Program-made: the position numbers and the translations under genes
The notes under the pieces: generated by a model
What the model saw: only the letters and a program-made list of their open reading frames with translations
Databases searched by the model: none
Told to the model about the DNA's origin: nothing
Shown here: piece after piece, positions 28,311 through 37,800 of the stretch
Layout: each line of letters opens with the position of its first letter
How positions within the stretch are numbered: position 1 is the first letter of the stretch
Assembly (NCBI RefSeq): GCF_006335015.1
Contig: NZ_VDGT01000006.1
Coordinates: forward strand, 1 to 64,000
Direction of reading: 5' to 3'
Origin: Streptomyces sedi
Lineage (GTDB): Bacteria > Actinomycetota > Actinomycetes > Streptomycetales > Streptomycetaceae
DNA length: 64,000 bases

Positions 28311-29093
28311 GTGACGACCACCCGCCTGCCTCTGTTCCCCCTCAACACCGTGCTGTTCCCTGGGCTCGTCCTGCCGCTCAACGTCTTCGAGGCCCGCTAC
28401 CGCGCCCTGCTCCGCGACCTGCTGGAGCTGCCGGAGAGCGAGCCGCGGCCCTTCGGGGTCGTCGCCATCAGGGACGGGCGGCTGGCCGTGCCGCGCGGCA
28501 CCGGGCTGCCGGACGAGAACGAGGAGCCAGCGCCCGACCCGACGGCCGGCTTCGACGCCGACCCGATGCGGAGCTTCTACGAGGTGGGCTGCGTCGCCGA
28601 CGCCTCCACGATCCGCCCGCGCCAGGTCGCCGGCGAGGGCGGGGAGGCGGCGGAGGGGGGCGACGGCCCGGCGAGCTACGAGGTGCTGGCCACCGGCACC
28701 AGCCGCTTCCGGCTGCTGTCGGTCGACACCTCGGGCCCCTATCTGGTGGGCGAGGTGGAGCCGCTGGAGGAGGTCGCCGGCGAGGGCGCCGGCGCGCTCG
28801 CCTCCGGGGTGCTGCTCGCGTTCCGCCGCTACCAGAAGGCGCTGGCCGGCGCGAACGAGCGGACCCTCGGCCCCGCGCAGGAGGCGCCGGACGACCCGGT
28901 GGTGGTCTCCTACCTGGTGGCGGCGGCGACCGTGCTGCACACCGCCGACAAGCAGCGGCTGCTCCAGGCGCCCGACACGGCCACCAGGCTGGCGGACGAG
29001 CTGCGGATGCTGCGGCAGGAGGCGTCGTTGATCAGCAAGCTGCCCTCGGTGCCGGGCGCGGAGTACACCATCCGCCCGACCAGCCTGAACTGA
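28311..29093 (+). CDS. Lon substrate-binding-domain protein (LON_substr_bdg)
   Basis: The 260-residue protein matches the N-terminal substrate-recognition domain of Lon without an ATPase or protease domain. The family start is clear: [30 protein letters not shown]. Later parts are [26 protein letters not shown] and the helical end [21 protein letters not shown] Glu/Gly-rich insert of about 10 residues near residue 110 is extra. The GTG at 28311 has only a poor ribosome-binding site. Its job is unknown; a protein-quality role is guessed from the domain. It precedes the YbaK gene by 28 bases. Confidence 0.82.
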   Translation: MTTTRLPLFPLNTVLFPGLVLPLNVFEARYRALLRDLLELPESEPRPFGVVAIRDGRLAVPRGTGLPDENEEPAPDPTAGFDADPMRSFYEVGCVADASTIRPRQVAGEGGEAAEGGDGPASYEVLATGTSRFRLLSVDTSGPYLVGEVEPLEEVAGEGAGALASGVLLAFRRYQKALAGANERTLGPAQEAPDDPVVVSYLVAAATVLHTADKQRLLQAPDTATRLADELRMLRQEASLISKLPSVPGAEYTIRPTSLN

Positions 29094-29121
29094 GGGAACG
29101 GACCGACCGGCGGGAGGCGAC

Positions 29122-29619
29122 ATGGGCGGCGGACGCGGGAGGCGCGGCGAGGGCGGCACCCGGGCGACGGTGGAGGCGAGCCGCGCGGGGGTGGCGTTCA
29201 CCCTCCACGAGTACCGGCACGACCCCGCGGTGCGGGCCTTCGGCGAGGAGGCGGCGCGGGAGCTGGGGCACGACCCGGCGCGGGTGTTCAAGACGCTGGT
29301 GGCCGAGGTGGACGGCGCGTGGACGGTGGCGCTGGTGCCGGTCTCCGCGTCGCTGTCGCTGAAGGCCCTGGCCTCGGCGGTCGGCGGCAGGCGCGCGACG
29401 CTCGCCGACCCGGCGGCGGCCGAGCGGACCACCGGCTATGTGCGGGGCGGCATCTCGCCGCTGGGGCAGCGCAGACGGCTGCCGACGGTGGTGGACTCCT
29501 CGGCGGCCGAGCATCCCACGGTCATGGTCTCCGCGGGCCGCAGGGGGCTGGAGATCGAGCTGTCCCCCGCCGACCTCGTGGCGTTGACCGGGGCGCGCAC
29601 GGCACCGATCGCGCGCTGA
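29122..29619 (+). CDS. ybaK: Cys-tRNA(Pro)/Cys-tRNA(Cys) deacylase, YbaK/EbsC family
   Basis: The 165-residue single-domain protein removes cysteine wrongly attached to tRNA-Pro. The family marks visible are FTLHEYRHDP, VFKTLVAEVDG containing the key lysine, VPVSASLSLKALA, and TTGYVRGGISPLGQRRRLPTVVD, the GGISP loop. Length fits. A GGGAGGCGAC ribosome-binding site sits before the ATG. It is likely co-transcribed with the Lon-domain gene and converges with the membrane protein gene at 29636. Confidence 0.88.
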   Translation: MGGGRGRRGEGGTRATVEASRAGVAFTLHEYRHDPAVRAFGEEAARELGHDPARVFKTLVAEVDGAWTVALVPVSASLSLKALASAVGGRRATLADPAAAERTTGYVRGGISPLGQRRRLPTVVDSSAAEHPTVMVSAGRRGLEIELSPADLVALTGARTAPIAR

Positions 29620-29635
29620 CGGCGGGCGCCGCCGC

Positions 29636-30304
29636 TCAGCCCTGGTGCGGCGCGGGGCCGGAGGGCGTCTCCCAACGGGGCGGGTGCTCGGCGGGGCGGG
29701 GTCGCTCGTCGCGCGGCCCGAAGCCGGCGACGCAGAGCAGGTGGACCAGCAGCGCGCCGAACGGGAGGCCGAACAGGACGCTGGGCGCGTTGAGTTCCAG
29801 GGGGGCGTCGAAGACCGTGCCGTCCTCCATGCCGGCGACGCGGGCCGCGAGGTCGTCGCCCGGCCCGAGCATCATCCCCAGCTGCCAGGCCAGCCAGGCG
29901 CCGAGCACCGCGCCCATGGCGAGGCCGATCACCACCGCGACGCCCCCGGAGCGGCGCGCGAGGAAGGTCACCAGCCCGGCGACCGCGCCGACGACGAGCC
30001 CCAGCAGCAGAAAGGTGCCGTCGGCCGCGATGGACTGCTGCCCCTCGGAGTTGGCCAGCAGCACCTCGTCGCCGCGCAGCTCCAGCGGCACCCGCGGCGC
30101 CCGCCACACCCACAGCAGGCCGAGCGCGACGGCCGTCACCACGGCCACCGGCACCGCGACCAGTGCCAGCTGGCGTATCTCGTCCACCCAGTCGCGGACG
30201 CTCCCGGGGGACGGCTGCGGCGGCGGGGTGGCCCAGGGGTCGTGGGGTGCGGCCTCCGTGCTGGTCACGGGGCGGTGCTCGGGCGTCGGCTGGGGAGAGT
30301 CCAC
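29636..30304 (-). CDS. Actinobacterial membrane protein (DUF2567-like)
   Basis: The 222-residue protein, read from a GTG at 30304, has a Pro-rich cytoplasmic start and then about four membrane segments: LALVAVPVAVVTAVALGLLW, TFLLLGLVVGAVAGLVTFLA, GGVAVVIGLAMGAVLGAWLA and LFGLPFGALLVHLLCVAGF. The order of a first helix, an extracellular VWRAPRVPLELRGDEVLL stretch and three more helices resembles DUF2567 proteins of Actinobacteria. The role is unknown. It lies downstream of an ABC exporter pair on the same strand but 89 bases away. Confidence 0.6.
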   Translation of the reverse strand: MDSPQPTPEHRPVTSTEAAPHDPWATPPPQPSPGSVRDWVDEIRQLALVAVPVAVVTAVALGLLWVWRAPRVPLELRGDEVLLANSEGQQSIAADGTFLLLGLVVGAVAGLVTFLARRSGGVAVVIGLAMGAVLGAWLAWQLGMMLGPGDDLAARVAGMEDGTVFDAPLELNAPSVLFGLPFGALLVHLLCVAGFGPRDERPRPAEHPPRWETPSGPAPHQG

Positions 30305-30393
30305 CCCGTCATCCTGCCAGGTACGGCCACCTGTTCGGCCCCGGGGAGGACCGTTTGGCTGATGAGCCCACCGGTGCGTCTCCCCGGGCCGGG

Positions 30394-31218
30394 TCAGGCC
30401 CGGGCGGCCCGCCGGTAGGCCCAGGTGGCCAGGGCCAGCGCGAGCACACCGACCCCGGCGCAGACCCCGAGGTGGGCGACGACGAGCCCGGCGTCGGGCG
30501 CCGGCTCGAACATCTCGGCGAGCGCGTCGACCCCGTAGCTGGACGGCAGCAGCTCCCTGGTCCAGCGCAGCGGCTCCGGCAGCCGGCCGGCCGGGAGCAC
30601 CCCGAGCAGCAGCGCCGCCGACATGCCCAGCTGCCCGGCGAGGGTGGCCAGTTCGGGCCGGGGCGCGAGCAGCCCCAGCGCCGCGCCGAGCCCGGCGAGC
30701 GCGGCGCCCGCCAGCGGCACCACCGCCAGCAGCAGCCACAGCCCGCCCAGCGGCAGCTGGTAGAGCAGCGCGCCGGTGACGGCGGTGACCGCGACGCCCG
30801 GCACCGTGAACGAGGCGTAGGCGGCGGCGGTCCCCAGCACGACGGCGGCGGCCGGCACCGGCAGCGTCGCGTAGTGGTCGAGCCCGCCGGTGCGCAGCTG
30901 CCCGAAGTACTGGGCGAGGAGGTTGAGCGCCACGAACGCCACCACCAGCACCGAGGAGCCGGCGACCACCGCGTTCGCCTCGGCGCCCGCGCCGCCGTCC
31001 ACCACCCCGCGCATCAGGATCATGATCCCGACGGACTGGAAGGTGGCGACGAACAGCAGCGGCATCCGCGCCACCCGCGCCCGGGAGAGCTGCGCCCGGT
31101 AGACGGCGGCCAGCGCCGGCAGCGGACGGGCGGACGGGGCCAGCGGGGCGCGCCCCTCGGGGGCCTGGGCGGCCTCGGTCATGGTGTGGTCGTCCCGGAC
31201 TCGTGCGATCAGGGTCAC
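30394..31218 (-). CDS. ABC-2-type transporter permease
   Basis: The 274-residue permease has about six membrane segments (MPLLFVATFQSVGIMILM, VLVVAFVALNLLAQYF, SFTVPGVAVTAVTGALLY and three more). The GTG at 31218 overlaps the stop of the ATPase gene (GTGA). An internal ATG at 31182 would give a shorter product starting MTEAAQ and cannot be ruled out. With the ATPase next to it, it forms an exporter of the DrrAB/ABC-2 kind; a drug, lipid or peptide could be the cargo. No biosynthetic gene nearby narrows this. Confidence 0.82.
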   Translation of the reverse strand: MTLIARVRDDHTMTEAAQAPEGRAPLAPSARPLPALAAVYRAQLSRARVARMPLLFVATFQSVGIMILMRGVVDGGAGAEANAVVAGSSVLVVAFVALNLLAQYFGQLRTGGLDHYATLPVPAAAVVLGTAAAYASFTVPGVAVTAVTGALLYQLPLGGLWLLLAVVPLAGAALAGLGAALGLLAPRPELATLAGQLGMSAALLLGVLPAGRLPEPLRWTRELLPSSYGVDALAEMFEPAPDAGLVVAHLGVCAGVGVLALALATWAYRRAARA

Positions 31219-32231
31219 TGGCGGGTCAGCCCCTCGCCCCGGCCGCCGAGGGCCAGATAGACGTCCTCCAGGCTGGGCGTCGCGAGGGTGAAGTCGTCCA
31301 ACGCGGCGAACGCCTCACCCCGGGTGACGGTGGCGACCACCTCCCTGGCGCGTTCCTGCGGCAGCCGCAGCGTCCAACGCCGGCCGGTGATCCGCGCCTG
31401 GGAACGCAGCCGGTCGATCTCGGGAACGGCCGACGGCGGCTCGCCGCGCCACACCAGGTCGAGGCGGACATGCGCGTCGACCAGCGTCTTCAGCCCGGAG
31501 GGGGTGTCGCAGGCGATGACCCGGCCGGCGTCGAGCACCGCGACCCGGTCCAGCACGGTCTCCGCCTCCAGCACGTTGTGCGTCACGAGCAGCACCGTGG
31601 CGCCCCGCTCGGCGCGGCGGCGGTCGATCGCCGCCCACACGGCCCGGCGGGCCACCGGGTCCATCCCCGCGGTCGGCTCGTCCAGCACCAGCAGCGGACG
31701 GTCACCGGCGAGGGCCGCGGCCACACAGGCCAGCCGCCGCTGCCCGCCGGAGAGCCGCTTCAACGGACGGTCGGCCAGGGGCTCAAGGCCCAGCTCGCCC
31801 AGCACGTCGTCCCGGGCGGCGCGGGCGGCGACGACATCGAGGCCGCGCAGTCTGGCCGTGGTCTCCGCGGCCAGCGAGACCGTCAACTCGTCGAGCGCGC
31901 CGGTCTCCTGACCGAGGTAGGCCAGCAGTCTTGAGGCCAGCTCGGGGTGGCGGACCACGTCGTGGCCGAGCAGCGAGACGGTGCCGGCGTCCGGCCGCAG
32001 CAGCCCGGTGAGCTGGCGCACCAGGGTGGTCTTGCCCGCGCCGTTGGGCCCGAGGAGGCCGAAGATCTCGCCGGTGGTGATCCGCAGATCGACGGCGTCG
32101 TTGGCCGGGCGCGGCGCGGCGTCGGCGGCCCCGCGGCGCCAACCGCGCGGCGCACGGTAGGTCTTGGTGAGGCCACGCACGGTCACCGCGGCGGGCGGGG
32201 TCGCTGAACTGTCCGGAGCGCGCGGTGCCAT
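31215..32231 (-). CDS. ABC transporter ATP-binding protein (DrrA-like)
   Basis: The protein has 338 residues from ATG at 32231; a GTG at 32270 would add 13 residues, and neither has a clear ribosome-binding site. Walker A is GLLGPNGAGKTTLVRQL, the signature is LSGGQRRLACVAAAL, Walker B is LLVLDEPTAGMDPVARR, and the switch His is in LLVTHNVLEAETVL. A stretch of about 15 residues after the first strand (RAPRGWRRGAADAAPRP) interrupts the usual N-terminal pattern. The C-terminal 100 residues are the accessory domain common in DrrA-type exporters. It pairs with the overlapping permease gene. Confidence 0.88.
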   Translation of the reverse strand: MAPRAPDSSATPPAAVTVRGLTKTYRAPRGWRRGAADAAPRPANDAVDLRITTGEIFGLLGPNGAGKTTLVRQLTGLLRPDAGTVSLLGHDVVRHPELASRLLAYLGQETGALDELTVSLAAETTARLRGLDVVAARAARDDVLGELGLEPLADRPLKRLSGGQRRLACVAAALAGDRPLLVLDEPTAGMDPVARRAVWAAIDRRRAERGATVLLVTHNVLEAETVLDRVAVLDAGRVIACDTPSGLKTLVDAHVRLDLVWRGEPPSAVPEIDRLRSQARITGRRWTLRLPQERAREVVATVTRGEAFAALDDFTLATPSLEDVYLALGGRGEGLTRQ

Positions 32232-32361
32232 CGTGGTCTGGGGCCCGGCCCGGCCGATGGAGGAGGCCACGGGCCCGAGCCTACGCGGCGGCGGGCACGC
32301 GGCGGACGCCGGGGCGCGCTTGCGGGGCGGCGCCGGGCGGCGTGCGCGCGCCGGGGGAACG

Positions 32362-33552
32362 TCAGGAAGAGGCCCGCTCGGCCCCGCTGCGGGTGTCCAC
32401 CTCGCGCCAGAAACCCGCCCTGATGGCGTAGCGGTCCTGCTCGTCGATCTGGTCGTCCTTGTGCGCCAGCAGGCCGAACCTGGCCGCGTAGCGCAGCAGT
32501 TCGCCGTCGATGCGGTGCGGGATGCGGGGGTACTCGGTGGCCAGCTGGCGCAGCGGGGACTCGCCGGGCAGCCGACCGGTCCAGCGCCGGGCGAAGACCT
32601 GCCCGACCTCGAACGGGTCGCCGCCGACCGCGGTGATGTCCTCCTCGCGGTCGGCCCAGCGCTGCTCCGCCGTGGTGAGCTGGGCCAACGTCGGCAGCGC
32701 CGCCGTCTCGGCCGACTCGTCCGAGGGACCGCGCTCCACCCAGCCCCGGTCGGACGACCAGCGCAGCGTCGCGGTCGCCGGCGGCGGCAGCGGGCGACCG
32801 AGCGAGGCCAGGTCCTTGGGGGTGGGGACGCCCTTGGCGCTGGGCGCAGCCGCCGTCGTGTCCTCGTCCTCGCAGCCGGGAACGGCGGGCGTCGCGCCGT
32901 TGGCCTGGGGGGCGGCCGGCTGGTCGGTGGGCTTGCCCTTCTCGGGGAGCGGGGCCGCCAGGATGGCGGCGATGTCGCTGGCCAGGCCGCCCTCGGCGCG
33001 CGGCTCGCTGACCCGCACCGCGCGGGTGATCCAGGCGCGGTCCAGCACCCGGCGCTCGTCGGCCTCGGCGACCAGGTCCTCGGACTGGTTGTAGTCGCCG
33101 TCGGCAGCCTGCACGGCCCACAGGTGGACGGCGACCCCGTGCTCCTTGGCGGACATCAGCCCGGGCAGCAGGTCGCCGTCGCCGGTGACCAGCACGATGT
33201 CGGCGCAGGCGCGGTTGCGTGCCAGCTCGGTCAGCTCGGCGTGCATCGCGGCGTCCACGCCCTTCTGCGCCCAACGCCCGTCGCTGCGCGTCAACGCGCC
33301 GAGGCGGACGGTGACTCGGGGCATCACCCGGAGCCTGCGGTGCTCGGGCTGGGGGACGCGGTCGGGGGCACCGTCGAACCAGTAGATCCGCAGCAGGTCG
33401 CAGCCGGTGTCGGCCTCGGCGCGCTCCCGCAGGCCCTGGATGAGTCTGGCGTGGTCCACGGTGATACGCGCACGCGCTGGCTCTCCGGCGAGGAGGCTGG
33501 CCGCGGCGCCCAACAGGTAGCCCGCATCGACCAACACGACGCAGCGGTCCAC
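32362..33552 (-). CDS. NYN-domain protein (PIN-like nuclease fold)
   Basis: The 396-residue protein starts at GTG 33552, after AAGGGAAGG. The N-terminal half (1-155) is a NYN/PIN-like domain: CVVLVDAGYLLGAAASLL, RIYWFDGAP, QKGVDAAMHAEL and ADIVLVTGDGDLLPGL give the four acidic metal-binding positions expected of a ribonuclease. A Pro/Ala linker (about 195-245) joins a C-terminal helical domain ending in LLRYAARFGLLAHKDD and IRAGFWREV, which looks like a winged-helix of the LOTUS/HTH type. RNA processing or decay is likely, but the target is unknown. Divergent from the small charged protein gene. Confidence 0.82.
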   Translation of the reverse strand: MDRCVVLVDAGYLLGAAASLLAGEPARARITVDHARLIQGLRERAEADTGCDLLRIYWFDGAPDRVPQPEHRRLRVMPRVTVRLGALTRSDGRWAQKGVDAAMHAELTELARNRACADIVLVTGDGDLLPGLMSAKEHGVAVHLWAVQAADGDYNQSEDLVAEADERRVLDRAWITRAVRVSEPRAEGGLASDIAAILAAPLPEKGKPTDQPAAPQANGATPAVPGCEDEDTTAAAPSAKGVPTPKDLASLGRPLPPPATATLRWSSDRGWVERGPSDESAETAALPTLAQLTTAEQRWADREEDITAVGGDPFEVGQVFARRWTGRLPGESPLRQLATEYPRIPHRIDGELLRYAARFGLLAHKDDQIDEQDRYAIRAGFWREVDTRSGAERASS

Positions 33553-33737
33553 GTGGCACCTTCCCTTCGCCGAACGTTTCACTGAGTCTGCCCGACGGGA
33601 CCGCCGTTATCTGTGCTACTCGATCTTCGGCGTGGCAAACAGCCGTTCCGTCCCCGGAATGCGAGGTATCGACTCACATGTGAACCTGGTGAAGGCGCCT
33701 AACTTCAGCCGGGGGATCACCCAGCCAGGAGGCGATC

Positions 33738-33881
33738 ATGGCCAAGGAGAGGAAACGCGAGCGGGAGGCCGAGCGGGACCGCAGGCCCGAGCCGCCCGCC
33801 AGGACGGACGCGCCCGCCCCGGACTCCGCCGAGCAGTCCCGCGGCGGCAAGAAGCGCGAGCGGAAGTTCGGCCACAACTGA
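33738..33881 (+). CDS. Small highly charged protein (47 residues)
   Basis: A 47-residue frame starts with an ATG five bases after a perfect AGGAGG at 33727-33732 and ends at TGA 33879-33881. The sequence is extremely rich in Lys, Arg and Glu, with the start MAKERKRERE and the end KKRERKFGHN, and Pro/Ala in the middle. It is predicted to be disordered. The ribosome-binding site and the hairpin right after the stop support a real gene. It could bind RNA, ribosomes or an acidic partner, but there is no direct evidence. Short sequences of this kind are present in Streptomyces as far as I recall, with no known role. Confidence 0.7.
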   Translation: MAKERKREREAERDRRPEPPARTDAPAPDSAEQSRGGKKRERKFGHN

Positions 33882-33899
33882 CGGCCGGAGCCCCGGGAT

Positions 33900-33928
33900 G
33901 CCGCCCCGGCCGCGCGGGCCGGGGCGGC
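33900..33928. terminator. Perfect hairpin terminator between convergent genes
   Basis: GCCGCCCCGGCC and GGCCGGGGCGGC form a 12-bp stem with a 5-base loop, 18 bases after the small charged gene and 29 bases before the stop of the sigma remnant gene on the opposite strand. Confidence 0.75.
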
Positions 33929-33957
33929 GACCGGTCGGACGCCCGGTGCTGAGGGGA

Positions 33958-34362
33958 TCAGCTCACCGGCACCTCCGCGCAGGCACCGTCCACGAAGCTG
34001 ATGCTGCCGTAGGACGGCTCGTCCACCATCAGCACGGTGTCGCCTTCGTGCAGCTGGTAGGTCGCGTCCTCGGAGAACTCGGTGTCACCGCCCCGGACAT
34101 AGGCGACCTCGGATGAGGTGTCGGGAGCGGCCACGCCGAACAGCCAGGCGCGCTCGGCGCCCCTGTCCGGCCGGTAGGTGTGGCCGGAGTCGATCACCGC
34201 GAGAAAGACCTCGGCCGTCAGGTCGGCGACCGTGTGCGGATCCTGGCAACGCCGGGCCACGAGGCGGGTGACGGCGTCCACATGGCGCCGGTAGAACTCC
34301 TCGAAGAGCTCCGGATCGCGAGCCGCGGCGGGACCGCCGCGGCTCCTGGTGACGATGCGCAC
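33958..34362 (-). pseudogene. Chimeric remnant: ECF sigma region 2 joined to an unrelated C-terminus
   Basis: The 134-residue frame starts at GTG 34362. Residues 13-77 match region 2 of an ECF sigma factor (ELFEEFYRRHVDAVTRLVAR, VADLTAEVFLAVIDSGHTY, ERAWLFGVA). At about residue 78 the match stops and the sequence changes to APDTSSEVAYVRGGDTEFS, then YQLHEGDTVLMVDEP and CAEVPVS. Regions 3 and 4, needed for -35 recognition, are absent. The second half looks like the C-terminal part of a different, probably secreted protein. An in-frame deletion that fused the front of a sigma gene to the end of the next gene would explain it. It may still be expressed, but cannot work as a normal sigma factor. 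Confidence 0.65.
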
Positions 34363-34470
34363 GACGCGCTCTCCCGTCCTCGTCCCGGCTTACACCTGTA
34401 CTTGGACGGAGGGCGGTGGAGCGTTACGTCGGGGGCGCGGAACGCGGTGGCCGCGCGCCCCCGACGCCGT

Positions 34471-34716
34471 TCAGTCGCCGAAGGCGTGCCGCTCGTGCGC
34501 GGCGGCGAAGTAGCGGGCGTCGGCGATCTGGGAGGCGACCCGGGCCGCCGGGGGCCTGGCACCGTGCACCAGGTCGCACGCCTCCTCGGTGCAGCGCACC
34601 CGGTCCTCGTGGGCCGAGCCGGGGAAGTACCGTTCCAGCGCGTGCACGGTCTCCGTCGTGGAGGTGTGCGCCTCGCGCAGCAGGAACACCGCTTTCTCTA
34701 TCATCCTGGCGTCCAT
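34471..34716 (-). CDS. Small protein of unknown function
   Basis: The 81-residue protein starts with ATG 34716 after a GAGGGTGG site; a GTG three codons upstream is possible. It is helical and rich in His, Glu and Arg (MIEKAVFLLREAHTSTTETVH, EEACDLVHGARPPAARVASQ). It has two cysteines, C43 and C48, in VRCTEEACDL, and several histidines, which might bind metal, but this is speculation. No family is recognised. It stands alone between dnaE and the sigma remnant and has a start region well separated from both. Confidence 0.55.
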   Translation of the reverse strand: MDARMIEKAVFLLREAHTSTTETVHALERYFPGSAHEDRVRCTEEACDLVHGARPPAARVASQIADARYFAAAHERHAFGD

Positions 34717-34817
34717 CAGAACCACCCTCTTCCGGGGTCCGCCCACGGTTCTCGTGGCGCGGTCCCCGTTTTCGAAGGTAGCTCCGGGCCCTTCCCGGAT
34801 CGGTAAAGCGGGCGCCA

Positions 34818-37800
34818 TCATCCCGCCAAACAGGCGGGCCCCAGGAGCGCTTTGAGGTCGCCGAAGAGCGCCGGATCGGGTTGGACGCGGTGGCGGTCGA
34901 GACGGAGCACGGTGGTGCTGCGCGCGCCGGTCAGGCGCACCCGCACCTCCGTCGAGCCCCGGTGCTGCCCCAGCACCTCCCCGAGCCGCTCCACCAGCGG
35001 GGGGGTGACCTTGACCATGGGGATGGTGAGGGTGACCGGCGCGTTGGCCGACGCCTCGCTCAGGTCGGGCACCATCAGCTCCATCGCCACCAGCCGCGGC
35101 ACGTCCTCCCGCTTGTCCAGCCGGCCCTTGACGAACACCACGACGTCCTCGACCAGCTGGGTGGAGACCAGCTGGTAGGAGGCGGGGAAGAACATGCAGT
35201 CGATCGTGCCCGCCAGGTCCTCGACGGTGGCGATGGCCCAGGCGTTGCCCTGCTTGGTCATCTTCCGCTGGAGCCCGGAGATGATGCCGCCGATGGTGAC
35301 GATCGCGCCGTCCGAGTGCTCCCCGCCGTTGAGCGCGGCGATCGCCACGTCGGCCTTCTCGTCCAGCACGTGCTCGATGCCGAAGAGCGGGTGGTCGGAG
35401 ACGTAGAGCCCGAGCATCTCCCGCTCCTGGGCCAGCAGATAGGACTTCTCCCACTCCTCCTCGGAGAAGACCACGTCCATCCCGAAGCCGGGGCCGTCCT
35501 GCGCGGCGTCGGCGTCGCCCATGCCGCCGAAGAGGTCGAACTGGCCCTCGGCCTCCTTACGCTTGACCTGCACCACGTTGTCGATCATCGACTCGAAGTG
35601 CTGGGTGAGGCCCTTGCGGGTGTGGTCCAGCGCGTCGAAGGCGCCGGCCTTGATCAGCGACTCGATGGTGCGCTTGTTGCAGACCACCGCCTCGACCTTG
35701 TCGAGGAAGTCGGGGAAGGAGCTGTACTTCCCCTTGGCCCTCCGGGTGGCCACGATCGAGTCCACCACGTTCTGCCCGACGTTGCGCACGGCGGTCAGCC
35801 CGAAGACGATCACGTCGTCCCCGCGCGGGGTGAAGACCGCCTCCGACTCGTTGACGTCGGGCGGCAGCACCCGGATGCCCATCCGGCGGCACTCGTTGAG
35901 GTACACCGCCGACTTGTCCTTGTCGTCGCGGACGGAGGTGAGCACCGCGGCCATGTACTCGGCCGGGTAGTTGGCCTTGAGGTACGCCGTCCAGTAGGTG
36001 ACCAGCCCGTACGCGGAGGAGTGCGCCTTGTTGAACGCGTACCCGGAGAACGGCACCAGCACGTCCCAGACGGCCTGGATCGCCTCGTCCGAGTAGCCGT
36101 TGTCCCGCATCCCCTTCTGGAAGGGGACGAACTCCTTGTCGAGGATCTCCTTCTTCTTCTTGCCCATCGCCCGGCGGAGCAGGTCCGCCTGTCCGAGCGA
36201 GTAGCCGGCGAGCACCTGCGCGGCCTTCTGCACCTGCTCCTGGTAGACGATCAGCCCGTGGGTGACGTCCAGCACCTCGCGGAGCGGCTCCTCCAGCTCC
36301 TTGTGGATCGGGGTGATCTCCTGCTGGCCGTTCTTCCGCAGCGCGTAGTTGATGTGCGAGTTCATGCCCATCGGCCCCGGGCGGTACAGGGCGCCGACGG
36401 CGGAGATGTCCTCGAAGTCGGTGGGCTTCATCATCCGCAGCAGCGACCGCATCGGACCGCCGTCGAACTGGAAGACGCCCAACGTGTCGCCCTTGCCGAG
36501 CAGTTCGAACGTCTTCGGGTCGTCGAGCGTCAGGTCGAGCAGTTTGATGTCGACGCCCTTGTTCTGCTTGATCAGCTTGACGGCGTCGTCCATGATCGTC
36601 AGGTTGCGCAGCCCGAGGAAGTCCATCTTCAGCAGGCCGAGCGACTCGCAGGTGGGATAGTCCCACTGGGTCACGACCACGCCGTCGTTCTTCGGCGCGA
36701 ACAGCGGCACATGGTCCACCAGCCGCTCGCTGGACATGATCACGCCCGCGGCGTGCATCCCCATCTGCCGGACCAGGCCCTCCAGGCCCTTGGCGGTGTC
36801 GATGACCTTGCGGACGTCCGCCTCGTTCTCGTACATCGACCTGACCTCGCCCGCCTCGCTGTAGCGGGGGTGGTCCTTGTCGGTGATGCCGGAGAGCGGG
36901 ATGCCCTTGCCGAGGACGTCGGCCGGCATCGCCTTGGTGATGCGGTCGCCCATCGCGTAGGGGTAGCCGAGCACCCGGGAGGAGTCCTTGATGGCGGCCT
37001 TCGCCTTGATGGTGCCGTAGGTGCCGATCATCGAGACCTTGTCGGCCCCGTACTTCTCGGTGACGTAGCGGATCACCTCGCCGCGCCTGCGCTCGTCGAA
37101 GTCGATGTCGACGTCGGGCATGGAGACGCGCTCGGGGTTGAGGAACCGCTCGAAGATCAGGCCGTGTTCGAGGGGGTCGAGGTCGGTGATGCCCATCGCG
37201 TAGGAGACCAGCGAGCCGGCCGCCGAGCCGCGGCCGGGGCCCACCGCGATGCCCTGCTCCTTGGCCCACATGATGAAGTCCGCGACGACGAGGAAGTAGC
37301 CGGGGAACCCCATCTGGATGATGACGCCCATCTCGTACTCGGCCTGCCGCTGCCGGTCCTCAGGCACCCCGCCCGGGTAGCGCCTGGCCATGCCGCGCCG
37401 GACCTCCTCCTGGAACCAGGTGACCTCGGAGTACCCGTCCGGCACGTCGAACTTGGGCATCAGGTCGCGTGACTCGAACCAGCCGGCGATGTCGACCTGC
37501 TCGGCGACCAGCCGGGTGTTGGCGCAGCCCTGCTGCCAGGCGTCCGAGGAGTCAACGGCGTACATCTCGGCCGGGGACTTCAGGTAGTAGCCGCCGCCGT
37601 CGAAGCGGAACCGGTCGGGGTCGGAGAGGTTCTTGCCGGTCTGCACGCACAGCAGCGCGTCGTGGGCGTCGGCCTCGTGCGCGTAGGTGTAGTGCGAGTC
37701 GTTGGTGACCAGCGGCGGGATGTCCAGCTTGCGGCCGATCTCCAGCAGCCCGTCGCGGACCCGCTTCTCGATCTCCAGGCCGTGGTCCATGAGTTCGAGG

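Noticed and set aside
34822..34838. CCCGCC-AAACA-GGCGGG hairpin as a dnaE terminator
   Set aside because: It lies inside the last codons of dnaE and has only a 6-bp stem; too weak to call as a terminator.
34881..37472. Rightward 863-residue frame opposite dnaE
   Set aside because: Composition is His/Asp/Val-rich as expected for the complement of a high-GC gene, and dnaE has all polymerase motifs.
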